NCBI GenBank assembly: GCA_023053545.1
Contig: JAKZAN010000006.1
Coordinates: 9,208,351-9,272,350, forward strand
DNA: 64,000 nt
Direction of reading: 5' to 3'
Origin: Lepidurus packardi
Taxonomy: Eukaryota; Arthropoda; Branchiopoda; Notostraca; Triopsidae
Shown here: positions 23,268 to 32,580 of the stretch, one piece after another
How the letters are laid out: every line of letters begins with the position of its first letter
Position numbering within the stretch: the first letter of the stretch is position 1
Notes under the pieces: generated by a model
Told to the model about the DNA's origin: nothing
What the model saw: only the letters and a program-made list of their open reading frames with translations
The model's database searches: none
Translations under genes and position numbers: made by a program

Positions 23268-24671
23268 ATGCTCGAGGCGGTCGAAAATCCAGCTGCGGCA
23301 GTGGACCCAATCTTGGAGAAGATTAAGAAGGCAGCTGACGCAGACCCCGTCATGCAGGAGCTCCGTAATACCATCGTTAACGGATTTCCGAACCACAAAT
23401 GCAATTTGCCTGAAGCATTGCGTCCATACTGGAACATCAGGAGCTCATTGGCGATCGATGAGGAAGACGGTATGCTGGTTGCGGGCCCACGAATCGTCGT
23501 ACCTGCAGCCTGTAGAAAGGGCTTCCTCAAAGATTTGGTTCTAATGCACCAAGGTGCGACGAAGCTACGACAACGAGCGCGTCTATCACTTTACTGGCCA
23601 AACATGGACGTGGACAACACGAATGCCGCACGATCATGTGATACATGCACGAAAAATCTGCCGTCGTTTCCCCCGGAACCAATGCGCCACCACGAGCCGG
23701 CTTCCCGTCCGTTCGAAGTGATCCACGCAGACCTGGCAACGGTCAGAGGGCGAGATTTTCTGGTCATCGTGGACCAGTTCAGCGGATGGCCACATGTAAC
23801 TGCGTTCCCAAACAAGAACACATCCGCTCAGAAGGTGGTGGATGCTGTTCGACGCTTCTTCGTTAACGGACCTGGAGCGCCGATCAAGTTCTTCACGGAC
23901 AATGGACCTCAATTTGCAAGCGCAGAATTTAAGAGTTTCCTGAAAGATTGGGGAATAGTACACAGCACGTCGTCGCCGCATTACCCCCAGTCAAACGGCT
24001 TAGCGGAAACCACCGTCAAGAGCATGAAGAAGCTCATAGAAGGAGCATGGGTGGGAGGAACCTACAGCGAAGACAAGTTTGGCAAGTCGCTGTTGCTTTT
24101 CCGGAACGCTCCTAGGGAGGGCATAGCCTCTCCAGCCCACCTCGTTTTTGGGAGACCGGTGCGGGACCTTCTACCAGCGCATCGCCGCTCGTTTGAGACA
24201 AAATGGCAAAAGGCAGCGGTCGAGCTTGAGAAGAAAGCACGGCACACAAAGGAAGTCCGAAAAGCCAGCTATGACAAACGTGCACACGTTTTGCAAGACC
24301 TGTCTGTGGGGAGTCACGTCCTCATTCAACACCCTGTTACTAAAAGGTGGGATACGCCAGGTGTCATAGTTGAAATCGGGCGCAACCGGGATTACATGGT
24401 GAAAACACCGGCAGGGCGCATTTTCCGCCGCAACAGACGTTTTCTAAGGAGAAGAATTGCAGTTATGCCAGGCACAGGATCAACATCAATTTCCGAGCCA
24501 GTCCCGGCGCCCACTACAGGATTGACATCAACATCGTCCTCCGAGCCGATTCAAGCAACAACGCCAGGCTCGACAGCAACTTTGCCGTCTGAGCCAGTTC
24601 AAGTACCTATTCCTCTCCGTCGTTCAGCCCGTGAACGAAGACCACCGAAGAGGTTTGGGAAGGAGGAGTAA
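23268..24671 (+). CDS. Integrase frame of LTR unit 3
   Basis: 467 codons. It contains an H2C2 zinc-binding segment, a DDE core and a basic C-terminal tail ending RRSARERRPPKRFGKEE. It lies in a different frame from gag-pol. Confidence 0.85.
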   Translation: MLEAVENPAAAVDPILEKIKKAADADPVMQELRNTIVNGFPNHKCNLPEALRPYWNIRSSLAIDEEDGMLVAGPRIVVPAACRKGFLKDLVLMHQGATKLRQRARLSLYWPNMDVDNTNAARSCDTCTKNLPSFPPEPMRHHEPASRPFEVIHADLATVRGRDFLVIVDQFSGWPHVTAFPNKNTSAQKVVDAVRRFFVNGPGAPIKFFTDNGPQFASAEFKSFLKDWGIVHSTSSPHYPQSNGLAETTVKSMKKLIEGAWVGGTYSEDKFGKSLLLFRNAPREGIASPAHLVFGRPVRDLLPAHRRSFETKWQKAAVELEKKARHTKEVRKASYDKRAHVLQDLSVGSHVLIQHPVTKRWDTPGVIVEIGRNRDYMVKTPAGRIFRRNRRFLRRRIAVMPGTGSTSISEPVPAPTTGLTSTSSSEPIQATTPGSTATLPSEPVQVPIPLRRSARERRPPKRFGKEE

Positions 24672-24772
24672 GAATATGTGTAGTGTTTTTATTCTCCTTG
24701 TATGTAAATAGTTATGACCAACCAAAGTGTACTGTACTTCCCCAAAAGAAAAAAAAAAAAAAAAAAGGGACA

Positions 24773-24969
24773 TGGTATGAGGTCATCTACATGCCCTCTA
24801 TTGGTATGTAACCTTGAGGGCAGCTTTGCCTAGTGAGAGGTCAGTTAGGAAAGGTGAGAGAGAGGAGTGGTAAGAATTGAGCGTCAACACGGTGACCATC
24901 GTTAGCTTGTGAGCCACACGTCCAATACACCAAATCTTAGTACCAAATTTAAGACTAGAAGTCATACCA
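24773..24969 (+). repeat. LTR, copy D (197 bp)
   Basis: Same ends and sequence by eye as the other complete LTRs. It is shared between units 3 and 4. Confidence 0.9.
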
Positions 24970-27874
24970 TGGCGCAGTCGGTGTAAAGAACAATTATCTA
25001 CAAACTTCAGTTAGTGTGCTTACGTGATTTGTACGCAAATAGACAGAAAGTGCGTAAAAGTGCTAAAACTTGGACAACCAGTCACTACCAAAATGGCAGC
25101 CAAACCATTTAAGCCCTATGGCACGCCACCCCCACTCGATTTAGAAGAATTTAAAGACTGTTTCGAAGTGTGGAAGACACAATGGGAAGTTTTTCTCGCA
25201 TTATCAACAATTGACTCAGTTCTGAAGGAGGAAGACAGGCCAGCATACAAAACAAACACTCTCTTGTCATGTTTGTCCAAATCCACGCTGCAAATCGTTT
25301 TAACAGCAGGACTTATCTCCCAAGAACTCAAGAGTCACACCGCCATCATCGCCAGGTTGGAGGAGCGGTGTAACGCAGGGAGAAACCACCATTTTTGGCG
25401 TCACGAGTTCGCGTCACGCAAACAAAGGGCGGAAGAACGTGTAGACAACTGGTTATGCGAACTTCGCGATTTGTCAAGAAAATGCGAGTTCTCAAAGGAC
25501 TGCTGCGGCTCATGCGAATCGACAAGGATCTTAGGCCAAGTGGTATACGGCGTGGCAGAGGACGAAACAAGACGAAAGCTGCTTGAGAAGGGACTAACCC
25601 TCACCCTCGACGAAGCCGTGGCAACGCTGAAGTCATGCGAAGCCGCTGCACTCCAAAACCAGAAGATGAAAGGTGAAAACGGAGCTGCAATCTGTGGCGT
25701 TTCGAAGACGGACAAGCCGCCGAAGCCTTCAAACAGCAATTCTGGAAAGGCAAAATGCTCGTACTGTGGCGCCAAAAAGAAACATGCACGCACAGATTGC
25801 CCAGCAAACGGCAAAGAGTGCAGAAAGTGCGGGAAAATGGGGCATTTCAAGGAAGTATGTAGAAGCAAGGACGACAAGGATAATGCATCCATACAAGCCT
25901 TATACATCAGTTCCGCGAAGCAGAGTCCCAGTTCAACGGCAACAAGCAAAATGGTCACGGTCAAGGTCATACCGACAACGAATCCCAAGAAGACCGTAGA
26001 AATCCTGGTACTACCTGACACAGGAGCTGACATTGATGCAATCCCTGAGCAGATGTACAAAGACCTGCTGAAAGGCGTGGTATTATCGCCGCAAGATCAA
26101 CCAGCGTACACAGCTGTAGGCGAGAAGATTACCAGCGCAGGCACATTCCGGGCGACTTTCGATTGGATCGCGGGAGACGGGAAGTCTCGTCCAACAAAGA
26201 CAACCGTTCACGTTCTAAAGAACTTAAAACAACCCGTCCTATCTGGAGATACCCAAAAAGCTCTGCAAATGTTGCCGGAGGAGTATCCACACGTCCGAGT
26301 TACCGAAGCTTCTACCAGAACCTCAACGACGGAACCAGCCGGGACTCCGGTGCGCAGTATGGACGCCATCGCACTCTTCCCGAACTTGATGACAGAGAGC
26401 AGAGCTGACAACGGAGCGGTCGAATCCAGCAAGCCAAGGGATCTTCAAAAACTCATGGACGAGTTCCCACAAGTTTTCGATGGAGTTTGCAGAACTATGT
26501 CTGGTCCACCATGTTAAAGGAAGGTGCAGCACCGGTAACCTTGAAAGGGTCGCGCCCTGTATCTGAACCCTTAATGCCGAAACTCAAGGAAGAGCTGGAA
26601 TCCCTCGAGAAACAAGAGATAGTTCGGAAGGTGTCGCAACCAACGGCATGGGTACACCCTATCGTCCTTGTTCCGAAGAAGGACGGAGGTATACGTCTAT
26701 GCGTTGACTTCCGGGAACTCAACAAATGTATAGTTCGCCCGAAGTTCGAGTCCCCAACACCATTCCAGGCCGTACGGACCATTCCACCGGGGATGAAGTT
26801 TTTTACCGTCGTGGACGCCCTGAAGGGATACCACCAAGTGAAGCTGGATGAAGAGTCGACAGCTTTAACAACGTTTTCTACTCCGTTTGGTAGGTATCAG
26901 TATCTGAGACTGCCATTCGGTATAACACATGCAGGGGGCGACTATGGACGTCGCGTGTCGGAAGTTTTCGACAGCCTACCCTCAAGCAGACGTGTGGTAG
27001 AAGACATCGTCGTCTTTTCAGCGGACTACGTTACTCACCTGCAAATGGTTCGGAAGCTGTTCCAGAAGGCAGCGGATAACAACGTCGCTTTGAACGTCAA
27101 AAAAATCCAGTTCGCTCAACCGACAGCGAAGTTTGGTGGCTTCATCCTCAACAGCAGCGGATTCAAGCCCGATCCCGAGTTAATGAAGGCCATAAAGGAG
27201 TTTCCAACGCCGAAAAACATCACGGACGTCAGGGCCTTCAACGGGCTATGCCAGCAAATAGGTAACTTTTCAAAGAAGTTAGCCGAAGCCCTAATCCCCC
27301 TTGCGCCACTCCTCAAGAAAGATCGCATCTTCGAATGGACCACAACGCATGAAGAGGCATTCAACAGGGCAAAAGAGCAGTTGGCGGAAGTTGAAGAGCT
27401 CGCCTTCTACGACCCTTCAAGACCCACAGCCCTACACGTTGATGCGTCAAGACTGCATGGCCTTGGGTTCATTTTGAAGCAGGAGATCCCAACGCGAGGC
27501 TGGGCAATGGTCCAGGCAGGATCAAGATTTTTATCGGATACCGAGAAGCGGTATGCAATGATCGAGCTAGAGTGCTTAGGAGCGGCATGGGCAATGCAGA
27601 AGTGTCGCCAATTCCTCGAAGGACTTGATACCTTCACGGTTATTACAGACCACAAGCCGTTGGTGCCGATCCTAAACGACCAGACTCTCGACAAAATCGA
27701 CAACCCACGAATTCTCCGATTAAGACTTAAGATGCAGAGGTACTCATTTGTGGCCAAATGGGTCCCAGGTAAAGAAAACCGCGACGCGGATGCGTTATCC
27801 CGTGCCCAGTCGACAGACCGACCACCGAAGATCAGCTAGGCGAAGGACCCCCGTCATTCCAAGCACGGATCGCA

Positions 27875-29278
27875 ATGCTCGAGGCGGTCGAAAATCCAGC
27901 TGCGGCAGTGGACCCAATCTTGGAGAAGATTAAGAAGGCAGCTGACGCAGACCCCGTCATGCAGGAGCTCCGTAATACCATCGTTAACGGATTTCCGAAC
28001 CACAAATGCAATTTGCCTGAAGCATTGCGTCCATACTGGAACATCAGGAGCTCATTGGCGATCGATGAGGAAGACGGTATGCTGGTTGCGGGCCCACGAA
28101 TCGTCGTACCTGCAGCCTGTAGAAAGGGCTTCCTCAAAGATTTGGTTCTAATGCACCAAGGTGCGACGAAGCTACGACAACGAGCGCGTCTATCACTTTA
28201 CTGGCCAAACATGGACGTGGACAACACGAATGCCGCACGATCATGTGATACATGCACGAAAAATCTGCCGTCGTTTCCCCCGGAACCAATGCGCCACCAC
28301 GAGCCGGCTTCCCGTCCGTTCGAAGTGATCCACGCAGACCTGGCAACGGTCAGAGGGCGAGATTTTCTGGTCATCGTGGACCAGTTCAGCGGATGGCCAC
28401 ATGTAACTGCGTTCCCAAACAAGAACACATCCGCTCAGAAGGTGGTGGATGCTGTTCGACGCTTCTTCGTTAACGGACCTGGAGCGCCGATCAAGTTCTT
28501 CACGGACAATGGACCTCAATTTGCAAGCGCAGAATTTAAGAGTTTCCTGAAAGATTGGGGAATAGTACACAGCACGTCGTCGCCGCATTACCCCCAGTCA
28601 AACGGCTTAGCGGAAACCACCGTCAAGAGCATGAAGAAGCTCATAGAAGGAGCATGGGTGGGAGGAACCTACAGCGAAGACAAGTTTGGCAAGTCGCTGT
28701 TGCTTTTCCGGAACGCTCCTAGGGAGGGCATAGCCTCTCCAGCCCACCTCGTTTTTGGGAGACCGGTGCGGGACCTTCTACCAGCGCATCGCCGCTCGTT
28801 TGAGACAAAATGGCAAAAGGCAGCGGTCGAGCTTGAGAAGAAAGCACGGCACACAAAGGAAGTCCGAAAAGCCAGCTATGACAAACGTGCACACGTTTTG
28901 CAAGACCTGTCTGTGGGGCGTCACGTCCTCATTCAACACCCTGTTACTAAAAGGTGGGATACGCCAGGTGTCATAGTTGAAATCGGGCGCAACCGGGATT
29001 ACATGGTGAAAACACCGGCAGGGCGCATTTTCCGCCGCAACAGACGTTTTCTAAGGAGAAGAATTGCAGTTATGCCAGGCACAGGATCAACATCAATTTC
29101 CGAGCCAGTCCCGGCGCCCACTACAGGATTGACATCAACATCGTCCTCCGAGCCGATTCAAGCAACAACGCCAGGCTCGACAGCAACTTTGCCGTCTGAG
29201 CCAGTTCAAGTACCTATTCCTCTCCGTCGTTCAGCCCGTGAACGAAGACCACCGAAGAGGTTTGGGAAGGAGGAGTAA
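27875..29278 (+). CDS. Integrase frame of LTR unit 4
   Basis: 467-codon integrase frame with the same zinc-binding, DDE and basic tail regions as the other units. Confidence 0.85.
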   Translation: MLEAVENPAAAVDPILEKIKKAADADPVMQELRNTIVNGFPNHKCNLPEALRPYWNIRSSLAIDEEDGMLVAGPRIVVPAACRKGFLKDLVLMHQGATKLRQRARLSLYWPNMDVDNTNAARSCDTCTKNLPSFPPEPMRHHEPASRPFEVIHADLATVRGRDFLVIVDQFSGWPHVTAFPNKNTSAQKVVDAVRRFFVNGPGAPIKFFTDNGPQFASAEFKSFLKDWGIVHSTSSPHYPQSNGLAETTVKSMKKLIEGAWVGGTYSEDKFGKSLLLFRNAPREGIASPAHLVFGRPVRDLLPAHRRSFETKWQKAAVELEKKARHTKEVRKASYDKRAHVLQDLSVGRHVLIQHPVTKRWDTPGVIVEIGRNRDYMVKTPAGRIFRRNRRFLRRRIAVMPGTGSTSISEPVPAPTTGLTSTSSSEPIQATTPGSTATLPSEPVQVPIPLRRSARERRPPKRFGKEE

Positions 29279-29377
29279 GAATATGTGTAGTGTTTTTATT
29301 CTCCTTGTATGTAAATAGTTATGACCAACCAAAGTGTACTGTACTTCCCCAAAAGAAAAAAAAAAAAAAAAGGGACA

Positions 29378-29574
29378 TGGTATGAGGTCATCTACATGCC
29401 CTCTATTGGTATGTAACCTTGAGGGCAGCTTTGCCTAGTGAGAGGTCAGTTAGGAAAGGTGAGAGAGAGGAGTGGTAAGAATTGAGCGTCAACACGGTGA
29501 CCATCGTTAGCTTGTGAGCCACACGTCCAATACACCAAATCTTAGTACCAAATTTAAGACTAGAAGTCATACCA
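29378..29574 (+). repeat. LTR, copy E (197 bp), right end of the array
   Basis: Complete LTR ending TCATACCA. The next bases are the right-hand GGATC target duplication. Confidence 0.9.
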
Positions 29575-29579
29575 GGATC
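29575..29579 (+). repeat. Right 5-bp target-site duplication of the LTR array
   Basis: GGATC, matching 13470-13474 at the other end of the array. Confidence 0.75.
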
Positions 29580-29740
29580 AAGCCTGTTTCGTTTAGCTGT
29601 CAAAATATCTTGCGCCGTACTAAAAACTCTTTGAGTTTCACTTGCAACAGTGATAAAATAAATTATTGGATTAATGTCCTCGTCTACTTCTGATCCACTA
29701 CATGACGACCCTTCCTCTATAAACAGGTTAAGTGTCAAGA
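29575..29740 (-). mobile_element. hAT transposase fossil, piece upstream of the LTR insertion
   Basis: Minus-strand reading gives SEVDEDINPIIYF then VASETQRVFSTAQDILTAKRNRLDP, the dimerisation block near the C-terminus of hAT transposases (ASSERVFSTAG...KRNRLDP). The segment between INPIIYF and VASE is shorter than in intact hAT proteins, so this copy was already damaged. The reading continues at 13380-13474 on the far side of the LTR array. Confidence 0.7.
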
Positions 29741-30305
29741 ACCTTTTTTACTGCTACGGTATCAGTTCAGCCTTTGTTTATGAGACAGAAAAGACAATAT
29801 TTCCCCCATTTGGTTGGCTTAGCTAAGTTCTTTTGAGATATCTTGATGAATATACTAAAGGAGCTTAACAAAACGGACTATGTAGCGGTGCAAACAAAAG
29901 ATTTCGAAGTGAAACTAAAGGAAATTTAGGAAGGAGTCGCTGTGCATACTAATTTTCCTGACATTTGAAGCAGCTTTCTTGTAGGGCATATAACAAAATC
30001 AAGAATATATAACCGTGCTATATGCTATAGCACGGTTATAACCAATGCTATAACTTAAAAATGTATCGCAGCTTTCTTGCTGTAGATTCTGGGTTTTGTA
30101 TTGTGGCGGTTTTCATTCTGAGAGTTTTTTTTATATAAAAGTTCTACAAGATGGCGTTGAAGATGCTTTCCACGTCCTTTTCACTGTCGCCAATGATTGG
30201 TTCAAAGATTGAGTTCAAGAAGAACCCCCCTTTCCGTAAGCAACATCTGTCAACAAATCGCGGCCCTTCGTTCTTTCCGTGAAATAAGTTATTTTGTGGA
30301 TTAAA
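29741..30305. other. Upstream region of SSR4
   Basis: AT-rich intergenic DNA holding a strong palindrome (30008-30040) and probably the SSR4 promoter and 5' UTR. No other gene is seen. Confidence 0.5.
30008..30040. repeat. Perfect 15-bp inverted repeat with 3-base spacer
   Basis: TATAACCGTGCTATA, spacer TGC, then the exact reverse complement. It can form a stable hairpin or cruciform and lies about 270 bases before the SSR4 start codon. Confidence 0.85.
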
Positions 30306-31053
30306 ATGGCTTTCAATATATTATCTGCTGCTCTTTTCACTTTCAGTACCTTTGTCCTTGTTTCAGGTAGGTTACTTAATTTTTAAAGAAGAACATTTCT
30401 TTTTCTCTTCTCTTTAAAGTCCTAATTCCGCAGATTCATTCATCTTAATCCTAACTTTGATTATGACTAGGTGATTCGTGCGGAAATCCCAAAGTGACCG
30501 CGAATGGTTATACAACTCAAGATGCCACAGTTTTAACCAACATTGCCTACATTGCCCAGTTTTCTTTGGAATGCGATGGCAAACCGGCTGTACGTTCATT
30601 ACTTCTGTTAATATTTGGAAGCTTACCGAACGTTGCCAAACCTAATAACCTGTGTTTGTTGTAGGAAATCCCCTTGTATGCTGAACTTGCCGGCATGCCT
30701 TTATCCGTTGTCCAGACTAGCGAAGGGTACCAAGTAAGCTGGATTGAGGACGTCGCTAAAGCTCCCCAAGGCAACTTTGCCGTCCAAATTTACGATGACG
30801 AAAGCTACGCTACTCTTCGAAAGGTAGAAAGTGTTATTAAAAAGTCTGTTACTTCTTGCTAATAAAAGAACTCGTTATCCAGGCCCAACGTAGTGGCGAA
30901 GATGCCACCTCTGTGAAGGCTCTAGCTTCAGTTGTTCTTAACCACCCGGGTGCCTACAAGGGGCCCTGGATTAATTCCGAACTGGCTGCCACCTTATTAG
31001 CAATCGGGGTTTGGTATTACGCCTTCTCCGCCAAGTCTAAATTGATTTCATGA
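30306..31053 (+). CDS. SSR4: Translocon-associated protein subunit delta (SSR4)
   Basis: SSR4 is part of the TRAP complex, which sits beside the Sec61 channel in the ER membrane and helps some nascent chains enter and be N-glycosylated. Four exons (30306-30366, 30471-30589, 30665-30823, 30883-31053) give 169 residues, close to the usual 170-175. A cleavable signal peptide (MAFNILSAALFTFSTFVLVSG) is followed by the lumenal domain (IAYIAQFSLECDGKPAEIPLYAELAG, NFAVQIYDDESYATLRKAQR). One transmembrane helix near the C-terminus (AATLLAIGVWYYAFSAKSKL) gives type I topology with a very short cytosolic tail. LRRC42 begins within about 70-200 bases downstream on the same strand. Confidence 0.95.
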
Positions 31054-31124
31054 GAACACCATCCAAACTATCAGTGCATCTCGTGTTTTTCCTCCCCCAC
31101 TCATCTTTTTTTTACATATTCCAG

Positions 31125-32251
31125 GGGGAATTTGTGGCAAGCCTAATACGGCATGGGAAGAAAATACAATTGTAAAGATAATCATTCCAAAACCGGTGTA
31201 TTTCTCAAACCTGGAGTTATGTAACATTCTTTTTGCCGGTCGTTCAGGATACATGTGGCGTTGTGAACGTATCAACAATGAACGCTGAAAAATTGTTTCA
31301 TTTGTGTTTGCAAGTTTTACGAGAACATGCGAAGATTATTGACTCCTTAGTGGGCTTGCCAGAAATCGTGGGACAGCAGGCAATAACCCCCTCCACTTCT
31401 TTTCTCCCGGTTTATTTTATTTTCGGTTTATTTGTTTCAGCTGTTTAAGTTCTTTGAAGAAAGCGGTTTGTTTGATAAACCATCGGTACACTCCGCCCAT
31501 GTTTTACGAGTATTTGTTCAAGCGTACGGTCCAGCATTGCTTAACGTTTTCTCCTGCCATTCTCATCATACATTGAGTGATCAGCTGGATCACTTAAATG
31601 TGTACTTACAGAGCGTTACGTGCTTGGAGCTTTCCTTCTGTCATTTGGGGAGTAACCACGAAATTTTCCGCATGATTGCCCAAAGCCCCACGTAAGACTC
31701 TTGTCTTTAATGTTTTGTCTATTGAAATTAATTAGTTATTTAGCTTAGAGACCGTGTACTTGAGGCAGTGCGCCCTTACGGATGCTAGTATGAGAAATAT
31801 ATCGTTAGGCATCAATTTGCCAGAAGGCTCCAAAATCAACACTTTCGATCTTTCCCGTAATTCGAAATCTGAGTTGTCTTCTTACTTTGTAACCTGCAAA
31901 TTTTATATGTGTTTAGAAAACTCCAATCTGACAAGCAAATCGTACAGTTCATTGTCACGGTTTCTACAACTGAAAATACTCGTCTTGTCCTCTGATCAGC
32001 AAGAACTCATAAAAACCATCACTCAACGTGGCTTTCTACCTGAAAAGGTGTCTCTGACCATTCCTTCGTTGAAAGGCTGGGCTGCATCCAAATTAGCACT
32101 GGCTTGGCAAAATAACATAGTCGAAATCGAAGAAAAAAGGACTTTACAAGCCTTCATTCACGAACCTAGTCGTATCACGAAATTAAAAGGGCCTCCGAGA
32201 AAAAAATCTGCGTTAATAAGTGTCGAAGAAATGCTAGTAGATTCTGATTAA
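31125..32251 (+). CDS. LRRC42: Leucine-rich repeat-containing protein 42 (5' end unresolved)
   Basis: LRRC42 is a conserved but poorly understood leucine-rich-repeat protein. Firm exons are 31248-31379, 31441-31691, 31744-31856 and 31917-32251 (277 codons with stop). A less certain exon at 31125-31170 precedes them. Matches to the vertebrate protein follow its order: IDSLVGLPEIVGQQLF, FVQAYG, the repeat core VTCLELSFCHLGSNHEIF, TFDLSQNSNLTSKSYSSLSRFLQLKILVLS, and KGWAASKLALAWQ near the C-terminus. The 31380-31440 intron has a GC donor (CAG|GCAATA), supported because VGQQLF matches the family across the join. I could not place a convincing start codon. The gene may begin in DNA shared with the SSR4 3' UTR, or at the in-frame ATG of MNAEKLF. 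Confidence 0.82.
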
Positions 32252-32580
32252 GGCCAGTTAGAAACAATCAAGTCCCGTGCTATTTTTACTGTATTTTAAT
32301 GGAAATGATAAACATCACAGAACCCTCAAGCTAAAGTAAAACATAAGATAGTGTGTCACAAACACACTCGCAGCGTCTCCAATCGGTAAAACTTTTGTGG
32401 CGTACTTTAATTAGAGATGGAAGCTGGTTAGGGATTTATCCCTTGGCAGTGGTCATGGTACGAAAACATTTACTTGCGGGTCTGAGACCTAAACAGAAAA
32501 AGACAAAGCGAGGATTTTCACACGTCAGTGGAAGCGAACGCGTTGGAATCTTATTTTTTCGAGAAAGTATAAAGGTAAAG
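32252..32580. other. Convergent intergenic region LRRC42 / ZRANB2
   Basis: Only about 330 bases separate the two stop codons. Both 3' UTRs must fit here and may overlap. Nothing else is visible. Confidence 0.5.

Larger units (their letters stand above)
20156..24969 (+). mobile_element. LTR element unit 3 (looks whole)
   Basis: The LTRs are 20156-20352 and 24773-24969. The gag-pol frame is 20476-23232 and the integrase frame 23268-24671, both full length. The primer-binding site begins at 20353 and the purine run precedes the 3' LTR. With apparently identical LTRs this is the most recent-looking copy. No claim is made that it is active. Confidence 0.88.
13475..29574 (+). mobile_element. Tandem array of a Ty3/Gypsy LTR retrotransposon
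   Basis: The 16.1-kb block consists of one partial and three full-length units joined head to tail. Each neighbouring pair shares a single LTR, so there are five LTRs (four complete, one partial). Domain order in the internal region is gag with zinc knuckles, aspartic protease, reverse transcriptase, RNase H, then integrase in a second frame, which is the Ty3/Gypsy (Metaviridae) order. No envelope gene is seen. GGATC flanks only the outer ends. The four complete LTRs look identical by eye, so the array is very young. Unit spacing is 4617, 4617 and 4605 bases. One unit looks whole; two others have about one break each; the first is partial. Confidence 0.9.
24773..29574 (+). mobile_element. LTR element unit 4
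   Basis: The LTRs are 24773-24969 and 29378-29574. The gag-pol region is 25093-27839, and the full-length integrase frame is 27875-29278. The copy has about one break. It shares single-base markers with unit 3. Confidence 0.85.

Noticed and set aside
13475-29574. Regular long repeats that might suggest a satellite, CRISPR-like array or segmental gene duplication
   Set aside because: The repeat unit carries LTRs, primer site, gag, protease, RT, RNase H and integrase, so it is a tandem LTR retrotransposon.
31194-31247. A GTGTAT donor at 31195 giving a 53-base intron before LRRC42
   Set aside because: Phase would fit, but the GTAAAG donor at 31171 gives a normal-sized intron and a better site; the 5' end is left open.
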